Shown one piece after another: positions 1 through 8,991 of a stretch of 64,000 bases of DNA. Both the position numbers and the translations under genes were made by a program. The notes beneath the pieces were generated by a model. It saw nothing but the letters and a program-made list of their open reading frames with translations. It was not told where the DNA came from and did not search any database. This DNA comes from Neorhodopirellula lusitana (GTDB lineage: Bacteria > Planctomycetota > Planctomycetia > Pirellulales > Pirellulaceae), in NCBI RefSeq assembly GCF_900182915.1, contig NZ_FXUG01000008.1:248001-312000 (forward strand). The letters are read 5' to 3'. Within the stretch, counting starts at the first letter, position 1. Each line of letters starts with the position of its first letter.

Positions 1-483
1 TTTACCAGCGACCACGGTTATCACTTAGGTGAGCATGATTTTTGGGCCAAGGTCAGTCTCCGCGATGAGTCCGCTGGCGTGCCGCTGATTGTTTGCGTGC
101 CCGGCAAACAGCCGGCTGTTTGCGATTCGCTGGTTGAGCTGATCGACCTTTATCCGACCACCACGGCGCTGTGTGCAATGGAAGTGCCAGAGCGTCTGCA
201 AGGCATCGATCTATCCAAGACGCTAGACGATCCCAGGCACTCCGTCCGTGATGCCGCGTTCAGTGTCGCGCCGATGCGGAAAGGGTTTTTGTTGCGAGAA
301 GAACGTTACGCCTATTTGCAATACAAGGAAGACGCGTCGGGCGGTATCGAGCTTTTCGACACGAAATTGGACCCCGCCCAGTTCAATAACCTCGCCGAAG
401 ATCCAGCACATCAGGCCATCGTCCAGCGTATGCAAGCGAAGCTGGCCGCCAAGTTGAAGTCGGTAAGAGACAACGATCTTTAG
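1..483 (+). CDS. Sulfatase, C-terminal fragment
   Basis: The gene enters from the left edge already in frame, so the start and the catalytic formylglycine-forming Cys/Ser motif lie outside the window. The visible part begins with FTSDHGYHLGEHDFWAK, the metal-binding Asp-His segment and following HxLGEHxxWxK stretch typical of iduronate-2-sulfatase or choline-sulfatase type enzymes. It continues through the usual VPLIV and LVELIDLYPT blocks and ends with a typical short C-terminal subdomain containing the ELFDTKLDPAQFNNLAEDP segment. Family knowledge: such enzymes hydrolyse sulfate esters, often on sulfated algal polysaccharides, and are abundant in marine planctomycetes. The substrate cannot be told from this fragment. 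The stop is TAG, directly followed by the heptamer repeat array. Confidence 0.9.
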   Translation, partial: FTSDHGYHLGEHDFWAKVSLRDESAGVPLIVCVPGKQPAVCDSLVELIDLYPTTTALCAMEVPERLQGIDLSKTLDDPRHSVRDAAFSVAPMRKGFLLREERYAYLQYKEDASGGIELFDTKLDPAQFNNLAEDPAHQAIVQRMQAKLAAKLKSVRDNDL

Positions 484-487
484 GGTT

Positions 488-690
<203 letters not shown>

Positions 691-1134
691 GACGCTGGGG
701 GGGATTGTCTGGCCTGACGGTTCCCCGCAGGGCGTTTCGCCTTGCTCAGGCAAACCGAGTTCGCCCACGCAAGATCCAAGCACTCGCTTGGCGAGAGTAG
801 AACGATTGTCCTCAATCGTTTGGGACCCTACTGCACGTCGACCCCAAATGATCGAGACAACCGCAGTCAACCGACCGCTCACGCCATCGTCCGATTGCCA
901 TTTGGTTCACAGCATCATTCCAGACCGGCAGAAGCGTTCTCGCACCTCTGGCTATGCGATGTGGTCTCGCAATGACCGTCATTGCACCGTTCGATCACTC
1001 CCGTTCCGTCAACACTGTGCCGCCAACACCGTGCCTACAACGGCGGATGACAGGTCGCGTCGTTCATCTTCAGTTAAGTCCACGGCGTGTGGGCTGATTG
1101 AAATTTGCACGGCTTCCGACAAGAGATCCACACC
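691..1134. other. Spacer with one dispersed palindrome, no gene seen
   Basis: No credible gene was found. Positions 801-820 hold AACGATTGTCCTCAATCGTT, preceded by GCGAGAGTAG. This is the first of seven copies in the window. A degenerate second arm resembling the GATTGAGACAATC arm of other copies follows near 846-863. The stretch upstream of the DoxX-like gene may contain its promoter, but I cannot identify boxes with confidence. Confidence 0.6.
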
Positions 1135-1581
1135 ATGTCATTTGAAAAACGCCTGTCGACGAGTCTGTTGTTATTAAGGCTCGGGGTGGGGATCGTCTTT
1201 GTGATGTGGACGCTCGACAAGTTCTTGAACCCTGGCCACGCTGCCGTTGTTTGGGAAAAGTACTACATGATCGAGGGCCTCGGTGTCGCTGCTGCTTACG
1301 CGATCGGGACGGTTCAGATGGTGCTTGTGCTCTCTTTCCTGGCGGGTGCGTTTCGCTCGGTATCGTATTTGCTAATCGGCATCTTGCACACGATCTCGAC
1401 TCTCAGTGCCTACCCGCAATACCTGAACCCATGGGAAAAGCCGAACCTGCTGTTCTTTGCTGCGTTCCCCATGCTGGCCGCTTGCGTTGCATTGTGGTTG
1501 CTACGGGACCACGACACGTACACCGTCGATGGAATGCGCCGGCAAGCATCACCCCAACCGGCCTTTGAAAACCAAACCTAG
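1135..1581 (+). CDS. DoxX-like small integral membrane protein
   Basis: A 148-aa protein with four hydrophobic segments (approximately residues 9-28, 47-70, 73-93 and 104-122), as in the DoxX/DoxD-like membrane family. The first segment, LLLLRLGVGIVFVMWTLDKF, has the pattern expected for the DoxX N-terminal helix. DoxX-like proteins are inner-membrane proteins whose biochemical role is mostly undefined; some act in thiol or oxidative-stress complexes. The ATG at 1135 is chosen because the family begins directly with this helix. An in-frame TTG 30 nt upstream is less likely. The gene stands alone between repeat-bearing spacers. Confidence 0.7.
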   Translation: MSFEKRLSTSLLLLRLGVGIVFVMWTLDKFLNPGHAAVVWEKYYMIEGLGVAAAYAIGTVQMVLVLSFLAGAFRSVSYLLIGILHTISTLSAYPQYLNPWEKPNLLFFAAFPMLAACVALWLLRDHDTYTVDGMRRQASPQPAFENQT

Positions 1582-1914
1582 GCGTTCCAACCACCTCAAG
1601 TCTCAAGAACGTCAACCCGTGGCATAGGCTTCTAGCCTGTGATCTCCAACAGTAGTAAGCACAGGCCCTGTGCTGCTCGGCCAACAACGTTAGAGAACAC
1701 AACGATTACGGTTGGCGGACCGCACGACGGAGCGTCACTGCTACCTCGCTATGCGATTTTCATTAGGCCGCTAGGCTTCTCGCCTGAGATTTCCAACAGG
1801 TACAAATTGGCATGCGAGATGCGTCACCCACGTTCTTTCCCAAACCTGAGTGCTGGCGGCGTCTTCGTTCTCGCGTTAAACAAACTTACTGAATCGAAAG
1901 CAAGATAGACAAAC
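1582..1914. repeat. Spacer with copies of the GGCTTCCAGCCTG repeat
   Basis: The spacer contains GTGGCATAGGCTTCTAGCCTGTGATCTCCAACAG-like sequence beginning at about 1620, and a diverged copy (CTAGGCTTCTCGCCTGAG) at about 1771. Both have the self-complementary core AGGCTTC..GCCT. The same family occurs at 4818-5045 and, in other versions, near 46530 and 55370. No gene is supported here. Confidence 0.65.
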
Positions 1915-2652
1915 ATGGATAACAACAAACCAACCGCAATCGTAACAGGCGGCTCCGGCGGAATTGGCGGTGGCATTTGTCAACGACTCGCCCAAGACGG
2001 CATGAACGTCGTGGTCCACTACGGTTCGGATCGCAAGGCGGCCGAAAACGTCGTCGATGGAATCTTGCAAGCCGGTGGGGAAGCCGAGGCGATCCAGGCG
2101 GACGTCGCCGACGAAGAGCAAATGGGCAGTCTGTTTGACCAGGCGGAAGCTCGTTTCGGTGCCGTTGATGTGGTCGTTGCGAACGCGGGTGTTTCCGCTG
2201 GCGGTCCCGTCGTGGATTGCTCGTTAGCGGACTTCGACAAGATTGTTTCAATCAACCTGCGTGGTGCGTTCCTGACGCTCCGCGAGGCCGCTCGACGCGT
2301 TCGCCAAGACGGACGAATCGTTTTTGTTTCTTCACAACTGGCTTACCGACCGCGAGCGGGAATGGGGCCGTATGCGGCGACCAAGGCCGGGATCGATGCG
2401 ATGCTGGTTTCGATGGCGCACGAACTGGGGCCTCGCGGGATCACGATCAATAGTGTCCGTCCCGGGGCGACCGTTCCGGGTATGTTCGCCGACAGTGCCG
2501 AAGATCGCAAAGAGAAGTTTCGCGAGCTTTCGGCCTTCAAGCGATTGGGGACTCCCGATGATGTGGCAGGCGTGGTTTCTTTTCTTGCCAGTGCCGATTC
2601 CGCTTGGGTGACCGGGCAACACATCCGTGCCGATGGCGGCATGTCCAACTAA
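1915..2652 (+). CDS. SDR-family NAD(P)-dependent oxidoreductase
   Basis: A 245-aa classical short-chain dehydrogenase/reductase of FabG-like length. The cofactor-binding motif TGGSGGIG lies at residues 11-18 and the structural NAG motif at about 90-92. A complete catalytic set is visible: Asn114, Ser140, Tyr153 and Lys157 in the YxxxK motif. The C-terminus ends with the common VTGQHIRADGGMSN pattern. Family members reduce or oxidise carbonyl or hydroxyl groups with NAD(P)(H) in the cytoplasm; the substrate is not predictable. The gene converges with the following minus-strand acyltransferase, about 30 bp away. Confidence 0.93.
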   Translation: MDNNKPTAIVTGGSGGIGGGICQRLAQDGMNVVVHYGSDRKAAENVVDGILQAGGEAEAIQADVADEEQMGSLFDQAEARFGAVDVVVANAGVSAGGPVVDCSLADFDKIVSINLRGAFLTLREAARRVRQDGRIVFVSSQLAYRPRAGMGPYAATKAGIDAMLVSMAHELGPRGITINSVRPGATVPGMFADSAEDRKEKFRELSAFKRLGTPDDVAGVVSFLASADSAWVTGQHIRADGGMSN

Positions 2653-2683
2653 TTCGGTCGGCCGCACTCAAGCCAGTGACGGC

Positions 2684-3811
2684 CTACATCATCCGCACAA
2701 AGTAGTTGCTGGACCGATTGCGAACGCCGTAGAACCAATTGCAAAGCGGCAGCATGATGGCCAGCATGACTGCCGACGCGATCAACGATTCCACGACGCC
2801 GCCCTCACGATACATGAACCCGGTGCGTTTGATAAAAACGCCTAGGAACGCAAGGTGCACGGCGTAGAAGAACAGCGGCACTTTTCCGGGAACGCTGAAG
2901 ACGGCCAGCGCCCGCGGTGCGATTCGTCCGATCACGATCATCAATGTGACCATCGTCACCACGGCGGCGAAGAACCACAAACTGATGAACAGGCTTGGTG
3001 GGTATTTCTGGTCCATGAAGAAATCCCAGTCGCCGACATTCGCATACGGAAACAGGTTCCCGTAACCACCGCCCAACCGGATCAGGAAAGCGGTTAGAAA
3101 ACCGCCCGCTGCGATGGGCAGGCTTTTGCGAATCCGCTCGCTGTCTGTTTTCCAAAGTTGTAACCAACAGGTCGCCATTACCGATCCCAGGATCGCCATC
3201 GCGAACCAGGGCAGCAACGGATACTTGTTGAATTTCCCAGAGTCGATGAAGGTTTGCATCACCACCCGGGTGAAAGCGGCACCGGCCTCCGTCGAGTTCG
3301 GATCGTAGGGGATCTCCAACAGGAACGGGTGCACTAGAAGGATGCCGGTCGCCAACATCAATCGGTAATGCCATCGCCAGTGAACGACAAGCGTCAAGCA
3401 GATCATGGACAGTCCGATGCAGGAAATCACACCGAAGTGCCACGGCCGGAGAACACGGAACCCACCCCACGACGAGTTGACCCAAGTCATTTGCACGATG
3501 ACTAAAAACAGGCCACGCTCGATCAGGTTGCGGCTGATCTGCCAGCGAGAAGTGCCTTTCGCGATCCGGCGATCATAGAACCACCAAACCATCGCCCCGT
3601 TCATCATCAAGAAACCGGGTGCACACAGGTAACCGAAATAGCGAAGCAGGAATTGGGCCAGCGAATCGAAATGGGGCGCCAGCGGATCCAGGTCCAGCCA
3701 AACCGAATTGAAGTAGTATGAACAATGTCCGATCAACATCAAGATGCCGACGAACCCGCGGAACTGATCGATGAACTCGAAACGTTGTTTCGCAACCGGT
3801 TGATTATTCAT
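2684..3811 (-). CDS. Multi-pass membrane acyltransferase-like protein (HGSNAT/DUF1624 type)
   Basis: A roughly 375-aa polytopic protein with about ten hydrophobic segments. The N-terminus RFEFIDQFRGFVGILMLIGH resembles the R-x-x-x-ID-x-x-RG start of heparan-alpha-glucosaminide N-acetyltransferase (DUF1624) and acyltransferase-3-like proteins, in which an early loop His is functionally important. LPWFAMAILGSV near the middle also fits the DUF1624 pattern. Family role: transfer of acetyl groups across the membrane to sugars; the actual substrate here is unknown. I chose the ATG at 3811 (MNNQPVAK) because the preceding in-frame sequence up to 3955 is basic, non-hydrophobic and unlike the family start. 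Confidence 0.68.
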   Translation of the reverse strand: MNNQPVAKQRFEFIDQFRGFVGILMLIGHCSYYFNSVWLDLDPLAPHFDSLAQFLLRYFGYLCAPGFLMMNGAMVWWFYDRRIAKGTSRWQISRNLIERGLFLVIVQMTWVNSSWGGFRVLRPWHFGVISCIGLSMICLTLVVHWRWHYRLMLATGILLVHPFLLEIPYDPNSTEAGAAFTRVVMQTFIDSGKFNKYPLLPWFAMAILGSVMATCWLQLWKTDSERIRKSLPIAAGGFLTAFLIRLGGGYGNLFPYANVGDWDFFMDQKYPPSLFISLWFFAAVVTMVTLMIVIGRIAPRALAVFSVPGKVPLFFYAVHLAFLGVFIKRTGFMYREGGVVESLIASAVMLAIMLPLCNWFYGVRNRSSNYFVRMM

Positions 3812-4007
3812 CCATGCTACCGTGTGGCTGTGCTGGCTGGCGTTGAGTCTTCCTCGTCGTCGTGATTGACATCGTATTCGGAAGCCTCGCATGTCAAAGT
3901 CTAGAGTGATGGGCCCTTCCGTGTCTCTTGCAAAAATGTCTCCCTTGCAAAACACTGGCCTTGGTAAGGCAACTTAGGCCACTTCCATTCACTCCGCTTC
4001 GGATCCG

Positions 4008-4763
4008 TCAAACGACCGAATCGCCGATCCCCAGCGGGCCTTCGGTCTGGATCGCCTCGACCTGCTCGTCCCGTTTCTTCAGGTGAGCGGCCTGGCGTTT
4101 CTTCCACGCGGGAGCCATTTGGCGGGCGACCGTCGCAACAAGTTCGGGATCGGCGGCGTTCGTTTTTAGAACCCGAAGCGAGTCTTGCAGCGGCCGTGGT
4201 TCGCGAGCCAACCACTCGTCGATGCCGGCTTCGGCCAAGAAGAACGGCGACCGGTGATGTCCGTGCTGCATCACGATGGGCAACGCCGGACGCATGATCA
4301 GGCTCATCGAAAACACCGCTTGATCCGCAGAGCCCGTGTCGTCACCGAACGGCGAATCTTGGTACCACGAAAAGATTGCGGCCGCCAACATGGGCCGCTC
4401 ATCAGTCAAGGTGAAGTCCACCTCCGTGCCTGCCGTCTCGCCCCAATAGCAAGGTTCGCGGAAACCGTTCATGGGGACGACGCAGCGGTATGACTGAATC
4501 GATGAACGCCAGGGCCACTTATCCAGGTTCTCCACACGAGCGTTGGTCAAGGGCCGCTTCTGTTGGGCCGGGGATTTGCCAAAGGGGACCAGTCCGAAAT
4601 TCATCGGCAGGCATTCGCGACGCCCGTCTCGGTTGATTGCCAACGCAGGCGTCGGGCGTCCCGGGAAAACATCCGCGTCGGTTTCGAACGATTGTCCGAG
4701 CATCGCATCGAACAAATCGGTCAACGTCGCAAGGTTCGTTTTCAAATTGAATCGATTGCACAT
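4008..4763 (-). CDS. yedK: SRAP (YedK/HMCES) peptidase-like protein
   Basis: A 251-aa protein of the SOS-response-associated peptidase family, which forms a thiazolidine cross-link to abasic sites in single-stranded DNA. The catalytic Cys2 follows the initiator Met (MCNRF). Asn75 lies in the NAR motif, Glu103 in GFREP replaces the usual GFYEW context, and His169 lies in HHRSP, the position of the canonical HxRMP motif. All active-site residues therefore look intact, although the surrounding residues (MCNRF, HHRSP) deviate from the textbook MCGRY and HDRMP. The length is normal. It appears to be transcribed alone. Confidence 0.9.
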   Translation of the reverse strand: MCNRFNLKTNLATLTDLFDAMLGQSFETDADVFPGRPTPALAINRDGRRECLPMNFGLVPFGKSPAQQKRPLTNARVENLDKWPWRSSIQSYRCVVPMNGFREPCYWGETAGTEVDFTLTDERPMLAAAIFSWYQDSPFGDDTGSADQAVFSMSLIMRPALPIVMQHGHHRSPFFLAEAGIDEWLAREPRPLQDSLRVLKTNAADPELVATVARQMAPAWKKRQAAHLKKRDEQVEAIQTEGPLGIGDSVV

Positions 4764-4817
4764 GCCAAACTATTGGTCGCTATTGAGTTGAGTTCGTCAG
4801 TTCGATGGAGTGAAGTC

Positions 4818-5045
4818 GTAGCATAGGCTTCCAGCCTGTGAGCAAATCCCCCGTAGCCGGTGTCGCCAGACTTCGGGCCAGCATCACTCCACCCAATTCA
4901 AGCCACAAAGTCTCCCACCCGTAGCATAGGCTTCCAGCCTGTGAGTTCCAGCAAGCCAGAAACGACAGGCAAGATGCCTATCCCACATTTCGCCCATTTC
5001 AAGCCTCCAAGTCTCCCGCCCGTGGCATAGGCTTCCAGCCTGTGA
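4818..5045. repeat. Three direct copies of a GCATAGGCTTCCAGCCTGTGA repeat
   Basis: Copies of GTAGCATAGGCTTCCAGCC followed by TGTGA begin at about 4818, 4921 and 5024, spaced about 103 bp apart. The core can form a short hairpin (AGGCT/AGCCT). A reversed-orientation relative, GACAGGCAAGATGCCTATCC, lies at about 4962, and the unrelated TGTCGCCAGACTTCGG motif at about 4860. The stretch between the SRAP gene and the antiporter therefore holds repeats and no gene. Confidence 0.8.
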
Positions 5046-5202
5046 TCTCAAGCAGCCGACCAATAGCGTAAACCAAAATGGTGCCCGCGACCGGAAAGAG
5101 CGTCCCGTTTCGCGATCGATGAACCGCCGTCATAATCGCGTTTAGAAATGTGACTCGGTCACGTTCTTGACGTTGTGTACTTGTATTAGCACACCCCAGC
5201 CT

Positions 5203-6939
5203 ATGTTTTCCATCGAAACCATCATCCTGCTTACTGGCATTTTGCTTCTATTAGGAATCGCCTCGAACAAGTTCTCTTCGCGGATGGGCGTGCCGGTTCT
5301 GTTCATCTTCTTGATCGTCGGCATGCTGGCCGGATCCGAAGGCATCGGCGGGATTGAGTTCGAGAACTACTTTGTCGCGCACGGGATCGGTACCGTCGCG
5401 TTGTGTCTGATCCTGTTTGATGGTGGGATTCGCACTCCGTACAGTTCGATTATGTCGGCATGGAAGCCAGCCGGAGTGTTAGCGACCGTGGGCGTGTTCA
5501 TCACCGCGGTGATCACGGGAGCAGCCGCGTCCTGGATTCTAGATCTGCCGTTGCTGGAAGGGATGTTGTTGGGCGGCATCGTGGGGTCGACGGACGCATC
5601 GGTTGTCTTTTCGGTGCTGCGAAATGGCGGTGTGAACATCCGGCCGAAGCTGGCGAGCACGCTGGAGGTCGAAAGTGGGTCCAACGATCCGATGGCCATC
5701 TTTTTGACCATCGGGTTGATCCAGGTTTTGACCGGCGAAGTTCCCGTCGGAATCGGCTTGGCGACCCTGTTTTTCAAGCAAGTCATCTTGGGGACGCTGA
5801 TCGGCTTGGGCGTGGGCTTAGGCGGAGCATGGACGCTGAAGAACATTCGGCTGGACGCCGCCGGTTTGTACCCCGTCATGGCGACGGCGCTAGCGTTGTT
5901 CTCGTTCGGGCTGACCGACACGCTGGGCGGCAGCGGGTTCCTGGCCGTGTATTTGACGGGGGTGGTGATTGGTAACAAACGCCCCGTTTTCTATCGCGGC
6001 ATCTTGCTGTTCCAGGACGCGATCGCGTGGCTCTGTCAAATCTTGATGTTCATCGCGCTCGGGATTTTGTCCTTCCCCAGTCGATTGGTGGAAATCGCCG
6101 TCCCAGGCTTATTGATCTCCATCGTGTTGATTTTCATTGCCCGTCCGTTAGCCGTTTTTCTGTGCGCGGCGCCGTTCAAGTTCTCCGTTCGCGAGTTGAC
6201 GTTCTTGTCTTGGGTGGGGCTAAAGGGCGCGGTGCCGATCACGCTGGCCACGTTCCCGATGTTGGCGGGGCTGCCGGGGGCTTCCATGATTTTTGATGCC
6301 GTCTTCTTTGTCGTGCTGGTGTCCGCGCTCGTGCAGGGCTGGACCGTGCCTGCGATGGCCCGGTACCTCGACTTGGAAGTCCCTTCCCGGCTCCCGCCGC
6401 CGGTTTCGCTGGAGATCACGTCCCTGCGAGATGTGGATGGCGACATTGTCGATTATTACGTTGACGAGGATTGCCAAGCGGCCAACTGCATGATCAAGAA
6501 CTTGGCGTTGCCCGACGGAGTGGTGATCGCGTTGATCGTGCGAGGCGAAAACATCATTCCGCCCCAAGGACGCAGTGTCTTGAGGAAGGGAGACCATGCG
6601 ATGGTCGTGTTGCGGCTGGAAGTTCGGGCGATGGTCGACCGCATCTTCTCGCAACGATCGCAAAATAACGATGCGTTACCCGCCGCACTGGAGTTCCCGT
6701 TGCGGGGCTCGATCCGAGTCAGCGACTTGGAACAGTTCTATGGTTTAGTACTGGACGAAAACAAAGACGCGACGCTGGATGAACTGACGCGTGCGAGACT
6801 GGGGCCGGATGGCTTAGCCTTGGGCGCGGTCGTTCATTTTGACCAAGTCGATTTACACGTCCGAGAAATCTCCGCTGAAGGTATCATCGAATTCGTTGGA
6901 ATGACGATCACGTCGCCTCAAGGCAGCGACGTTTCGTAA
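5203..6939 (+). CDS. nhaP2: CPA1-type potassium/proton antiporter with RCK_C and CorC-HlyC-like domains
   Basis: A 578-aa protein. The first 390 residues form about 12 hydrophobic helices of the cation:proton antiporter-1 type, including the SNDPMA segment (after VES) and GLKGAVPITLA that are typical of NhaP transporters. A TrkA-C/RCK_C-like domain follows (about 405-480), then a CorC/HlyC-like transporter-associated domain (about 490-570). This order matches NhaP2 (YcgO/CvrA), which exchanges cytoplasmic K+ (or Na+) for protons and is regulated by nucleotides through its cytosolic tail. I chose ATG 5203 (MFSIETIILL) since the first helix follows at once; an upstream in-frame start at 5167 adds a non-family extension. 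It is transcribed alone. Confidence 0.9.
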   Translation: MFSIETIILLTGILLLLGIASNKFSSRMGVPVLFIFLIVGMLAGSEGIGGIEFENYFVAHGIGTVALCLILFDGGIRTPYSSIMSAWKPAGVLATVGVFITAVITGAAASWILDLPLLEGMLLGGIVGSTDASVVFSVLRNGGVNIRPKLASTLEVESGSNDPMAIFLTIGLIQVLTGEVPVGIGLATLFFKQVILGTLIGLGVGLGGAWTLKNIRLDAAGLYPVMATALALFSFGLTDTLGGSGFLAVYLTGVVIGNKRPVFYRGILLFQDAIAWLCQILMFIALGILSFPSRLVEIAVPGLLISIVLIFIARPLAVFLCAAPFKFSVRELTFLSWVGLKGAVPITLATFPMLAGLPGASMIFDAVFFVVLVSALVQGWTVPAMARYLDLEVPSRLPPPVSLEITSLRDVDGDIVDYYVDEDCQAANCMIKNLALPDGVVIALIVRGENIIPPQGRSVLRKGDHAMVVLRLEVRAMVDRIFSQRSQNNDALPAALEFPLRGSIRVSDLEQFYGLVLDENKDATLDELTRARLGPDGLALGAVVHFDQVDLHVREISAEGIIEFVGMTITSPQGSDVS

Positions 6940-6944
6940 AGTGT

Positions 6945-7060
6945 ATTATCCGTAGCTGAACTCGCCAGAGTTCAGACATCGCTTCCCTCTCGTAGCTGGA
7001 TTCGCCAGAATTCAGTCCCTTCCCCAATTCGCCCCCGAAGTCTGGCGACATCGGCTACTT
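6945..7060. repeat. Inverted and direct short repeats between genes
   Basis: The spacer holds CGTAGCTGAACTCGCCAGAG at about 6951 and the related CGTAGCTGGATTCGCCAGAA at about 6992, followed by CGAAGTCTGGCGACATCGGC at about 7037. The last is the reverse complement of the GTCGCCAGACTTCGG family found at about 4860, 43774, 50130 and 50490. TGAACTCGCCAGAGTTCA is itself a palindrome. These are dispersed intergenic repeats. Confidence 0.7.
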
Positions 7061-7127
7061 GACGACTTGTCCTTGCAAGACACTCGATTCCGTTTCCATT
7101 TCGCCGTCCTCTGACCAGAGAAGTCTG

Positions 7128-7724
7128 ATGTCAACCGAAGTGAACCAAGAGTTAACCGACAAGATTGCCAGCCGGATGAAGCTGCTGGTTTTCGTGCTCG
7201 TGGTCGTGCCGATGATTCTGATGGCGATCTACACGGAATACCGGTTTCGCTCAATCAAAGCGATCGTGCCCTACCAAACCGCAGGCGAGCGAGACGAAGC
7301 ACGCATGGAACTGGACGTCATCCCGTTTCATCCGGTCGTCGGTCAACGCCTTTATGTGCCGGCGTATTCGCACATCTATCACCAAGAAGGTGATCCCTAT
7401 CTGTTGACGGTGACCTTGAACATTCGCAACACCGACATGGACAATAAAATCGTTGTCACGTCGGTTCGATACTTCGACACCGGCGGCAAGGAACTGCGAT
7501 CGTTGCTAACCAAGCCGCTGCTTCTTAGCAAGTTAGCGGCCACGGAGTTCGTGATCGCTCGCGACGACAAGTCGGGCGGCAGCGGTTCGAGCTTCATCGT
7601 CGAGTGGCAAGCCGGTTCCGAAGTGAGTCAGCCCATTGTCGAAACCGTGATGGTCGACACCAGCAGCACGCAGGGCATCTCTTTCACCGCATCCGCCGTG
7701 GTCCTTAGCGAAGATGTGAAGTAA
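7128..7724 (+). CDS. DUF3124-like membrane-anchored protein
   Basis: A 198-aa protein with one N-terminal membrane helix (about residues 19-38, LLVFVLVVVPMILMAIYTEY) and an extracytoplasmic beta-rich domain. Segments such as VGQRLYVPAYSHIYHQEG, LTVTLNIRNTD and SFIVEWQA fit the DUF3124 pattern: a predicted immunoglobulin-like fold of unknown function. The ATG at 7128 puts the anchor near the N-terminus; in-frame sequence upstream to 7059 overlaps a dispersed repeat and is not credible. It lies downstream of the antiporter in the same orientation, but about 190 bp of repeats separate them. Confidence 0.75.
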   Translation: MSTEVNQELTDKIASRMKLLVFVLVVVPMILMAIYTEYRFRSIKAIVPYQTAGERDEARMELDVIPFHPVVGQRLYVPAYSHIYHQEGDPYLLTVTLNIRNTDMDNKIVVTSVRYFDTGGKELRSLLTKPLLLSKLAATEFVIARDDKSGGSGSSFIVEWQAGSEVSQPIVETVMVDTSSTQGISFTASAVVLSEDVK

Positions 7725-7884
7725 GCAGGAAACGACCGGTGAACGTGAGAGAGCGATTGCGATACCAGGTCATATTTTATGAGGTGCAGGTCATCTCCAG
7801 TGAAGCTGACAAAGGCTTCGTAGCTTGCCAAGAAGTTCTCTGGCGTGCCTCGACGGATCCCTCAAGCAAAAAGTGTATGAACCG

Positions 7885-7940
7885 TTGAACTGAATTCAGT
7901 TTGATGTGTATACTCCGACAAGTCTTTGGTCGGACCGAGA
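7885..7940 (+). promoter_or_regulatory. Putative promoter and conserved leader motif of the Cys/His-rich gene
   Basis: TTGAAC at 7885-7890 and TATACT at 7909-7914, separated by 18 bp, look like a sigma70-type promoter. Immediately downstream, near the expected transcript start, lies AGTCTTTGGTCGGACCGAG (from about 7921). It contains the dyad GGTC-G-GACC. The same AGTCTTTGGTCGGAC-YGAG occurs upstream of the paralogue at 43397, at the same distance (about 57 bp) from its GTG start. The conservation is seen directly. A role as operator or RNA leader element is inference. Confidence 0.5.
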
Positions 7941-7976
7941 AACGTACCTTAAAAATCAACCCATTTGGGTGAGTTT

Positions 7977-8573
7977 GTGTTTCCCTGGATCCGGCATCTT
8001 TCGATATCGCTGCTCTGTGCCTTGCTGGCACTCGGGCATGCTCCAGCGTGGTACCACGTTGCGACCTGCGATCATCAGGATTGCAGTGGATCGCATTGCT
8101 GTGTGGGTGCTCACCCGTGTTCGGGCGGACATCAATGCGTTGACGAACTGCACTGCGTTTCGGTTCCTGAAACGAATGATGATGCGACCTGTGCATGCAC
8201 CTTACATGGGCATTCGCTAGGGGATGCTTCGAGCCAGCTGATTTCGGGCTTGCAGCATTGGGCCCACCAGATTTGGCCTAGTAAACCGGTCGCTGGGCAT
8301 GACCATCGACCGCATGCAGAGTCGGCCGATTCCAATTCGTCCGGGCCCCAGACCGATCGGCCAGTTGATCGGTCACCAGCGCAGCCGCATGATCACGATG
8401 CGTGTTGGATTTGCCAAACGTTGGCTGCCCCGTGCGGGTTCAACGACAGCGTGTTTGTCGCCGTCCAGTGCTCACGCACTTGCGAGTGTGCTCAGGTGGA
8501 AAGCGAGTCCACCCAGCTAGCACGCCTTCTCTACCTGCCACCTCTACGTGGCCCGCCTGCATCCGCAGTTTGA
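7977..8573 (+). CDS. Secreted Cys/His-rich protein, paralogue of the gene at 42888-43397
   Basis: A 198-aa protein with a signal-peptide-like start (SISLLCALLALGHAPAW) followed by HVATCDHQDCSGSHCC and a mature part very rich in Cys and His, including HDHDACWICQTLAAP and a C-terminal PPLRGPPAS. The start is set at GTG 7977 because the paralogue on the other strand starts with GTG at the aligned position, and both then read V/MF..RHL..LLCAL...GHAPAW.HVATC. The Cys pairs and His clusters suggest metal binding, but I recognise no named family. It is the first gene of a likely operon with the DUF1559, lipoprotein and AztD-like genes. The gap to the next gene holds an octamer array, so co-transcription is inferred. 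Confidence 0.7.
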   Translation: MFPWIRHLSISLLCALLALGHAPAWYHVATCDHQDCSGSHCCVGAHPCSGGHQCVDELHCVSVPETNDDATCACTLHGHSLGDASSQLISGLQHWAHQIWPSKPVAGHDHRPHAESADSNSSGPQTDRPVDRSPAQPHDHDACWICQTLAAPCGFNDSVFVAVQCSRTCECAQVESESTQLARLLYLPPLRGPPASAV

Positions 8574-8649
8574 CCAGCTGAAATTCCAGTTCAGCACCCA
8601 AACCACAACACCGGTGCGCGCCAAGCGTCCCAGTGCATTGTGTCCCACG

Positions 8650-8923
8650 GTCCTGCATCCCTGCGTCCCTGCGTCCCTGTGTCCCTGTGTCCCTGTGTCC
8701 CTGTGTCCCTGTGTCCCTGTGTCCCTGTGTCCCTGTGTCCCTGTGTCCCTGTGATCCTGTGATCCTGTGATCCTGTGATCCTGTGATCCTGTGTCGCTGT
8801 GTCGCTGTGTCGCTGTGTCGCTGTGTCGCTGTGTCGCTGTGGTCCTGTGGTCCTGTGGTCCTGTGGTCCTGTGTCCTGTGTCCTGTGTCCCTGTGTCCCT
8901 GTGGCCCTGTGGCCCTGTGGTCC
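8650..8923. repeat. Octanucleotide tandem array with block-wise variants
   Basis: About 270 bp of 8-bp units based on CCCTGTGT. In order there are units with GCGTCC, a long run of TGTGTCCC, about five TGTGATCC, about six TGTGTCGC, about four TGTGGTCC, two 7-bp units, then TGTGTCCC and TGTGGCCC units. The array is open in several frames on both strands, which creates false reading frames. It ends about 70 bp before the DUF1559 start codon. A smaller array of the same unit type lies at 61863-61955. Confidence 0.95.
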
Positions 8924-8991
8924 CAGCAACCGCTGCGCGCCGCAGCAACCTCCCGTTCTCAACCCATCCACTCTCAATTCAAACTTCCAAT

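Noticed and set aside
8544-8977. Reading frames on both strands through the octamer array, including an N-terminal extension of the DUF1559 protein
   Set aside because: They are repeat translations (CPCVPVSL or HRDTGTQG). The DUF1559 prepilin leader starts at 8992.
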